Part shown: in pieces, positions 27,365 to 27,979 of the stretch
How the letters are laid out: each line of letters starts with the position of its first letter
Numbering within the stretch: position 1 is the first letter of the stretch
Origin: Chara braunii
Taxonomy: Eukaryota; Streptophyta; Charophyceae; Charales; Characeae
Reading direction: 5' to 3'
NCBI GenBank assembly: GCA_003427395.1
Contig: BFEA01000051.1
Coordinates: forward strand, 1,486,654 to 1,514,632
DNA: 27,979 nucleotides
The notes under the pieces: model-generated
What the model was told of the DNA's origin: nothing
What the model saw: only the letters and a program-made list of their open reading frames with translations
Databases searched by the model: none
Position numbers and translations under genes: made by a program

Positions 27365-27979
27365 CACTCCAGGTGGGATCCATCTATTGGTGGGGAGCAG
27401 CACCTGCTGGAAACCGGGTCCAGCGTCCCTTACATTTTGGAAAAACAAGCAGGAGTCATGAGATAGCGTGCTGGAAACCAGGTCTATTGTTAACTATTAT
27501 GTTCTATCCAAGCCAAGATCTTGGGCTGGGGCCCAGCAGGGCCACTGGGGGCCACCAGTGGTCCCTGTCTGTTCCCAGCCTGCCTTCCAGATCACACTAC
27601 CGCACTATCCTTTGAGAATGTCTCAGATGTCTGACATGTCTGAAAAGAGCCTGAAATTTGATTGAAAAAGGTCTGAAAAAATGGCCTGAATTGGTCTGAA
27701 AGCCACCAACCCAAGTTCTCTCTCTTCCCACTCTTCCTTTCTTGCCATCTGGGATCCTGAGAAAACCTGGGCAAACCTGAGAAAAACTGAGAAAAAAGTT
27801 GGGAAGAACCGAGAAGAACTGAGAAGAACAGAGAAGAACTGAGAACTTGAGAAGAACTGCGGAAAGCGGAAAAACTCTGAGAAGTAGTAATAGAATCCTC
27901 ATATGCAAATCTCCTTCCGTTTCCTCAAATCTCCTTTCGTTTCCTTTCTACCCAAAAGGGGCTCATCACTTGTGAGGAC
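27332..27979 (-). mobile_element. ORF-bearing poly(A) retroelement, copy 3 (cut by window end)
   Basis: Matches 23963-24610 at a constant offset of 3369 bp, with no difference seen by eye and the same T31 run. By analogy the ORF portion should lie beyond the window edge. The left flank differs from that of copy 2. Confidence 0.85.

Overview
The window looks like nuclear DNA from a green-lineage eukaryote. It has long homopolymers, many decayed retroelements, a U6 snRNA-like sequence that follows the plant U6 consensus, and low gene density. The Gypsy polyprotein resembles, from memory only, retrotransposon proteins of charophyte algae such as Chara braunii. That species guess is an inference and could not be checked here. 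Runs of N show that this is draft sequence.

Layout. Positions 1-2049 follow a (GT)27 tract and hold two head-to-tail members of a protein family I do not recognise. The first is broken by a net 1-nt deletion; the second is open for about 260 codons. Positions 2385-3640 hold a poly(A)-tailed repeat fragment, homopolymer blocks and a GC-rich minisatellite with a palindromic core. Positions 3832-5386 hold a decayed gene of the family marked by the motif DGMDQAK, probably transposase-like, with an N-terminal nuclear-localisation-rich region. It joins abruptly, between 5379 and 5391, to a 5'-truncated Ty3/Gypsy element.

The Gypsy remnant reads RT thumb, RNase H, a PHD-type zinc finger, integrase HHCC, integrase core and C-terminal barrel (to 7810). 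Two further ORFs follow, each starting on an ATGA overlap with the previous stop, and the second carries a long acidic tract. All frames carry stops or shifts, so nothing here is autonomous.

Positions 9840-12545 have no recognisable gene. They include a promoter-like dispersed repeat (10648-10933) whose inverted partner lies at 22935-23204. Positions 12546-18750 are a patchwork of related repeat modules, tandem duplications and a tRNA-headed SINE. From 18751 to the end the main theme is poly(A)-tailed retroelements. One carries a conserved ~95-codon ORF (18751-19032 on +, 24674-24961 on -). The same 3' tail signature, GGGACGCTGGACCCGGTTTC, recurs at eleven places on bodies that otherwise look unrelated. 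A short SINE is flanked by a 12-bp target-site duplication, and a U6-derived sequence heads a poly(A)-ended retroposon. A 648-bp block at 23963-24610 is repeated without visible difference at 27332-27979, where the window ends.

The window reads as a transposon graveyard with a few recent insertions. The items most worth following are the PHD-bearing Gypsy with two accessory ORFs, the ORF-bearing poly(A) element with its shared tail, and the unknown tandem gene pair.
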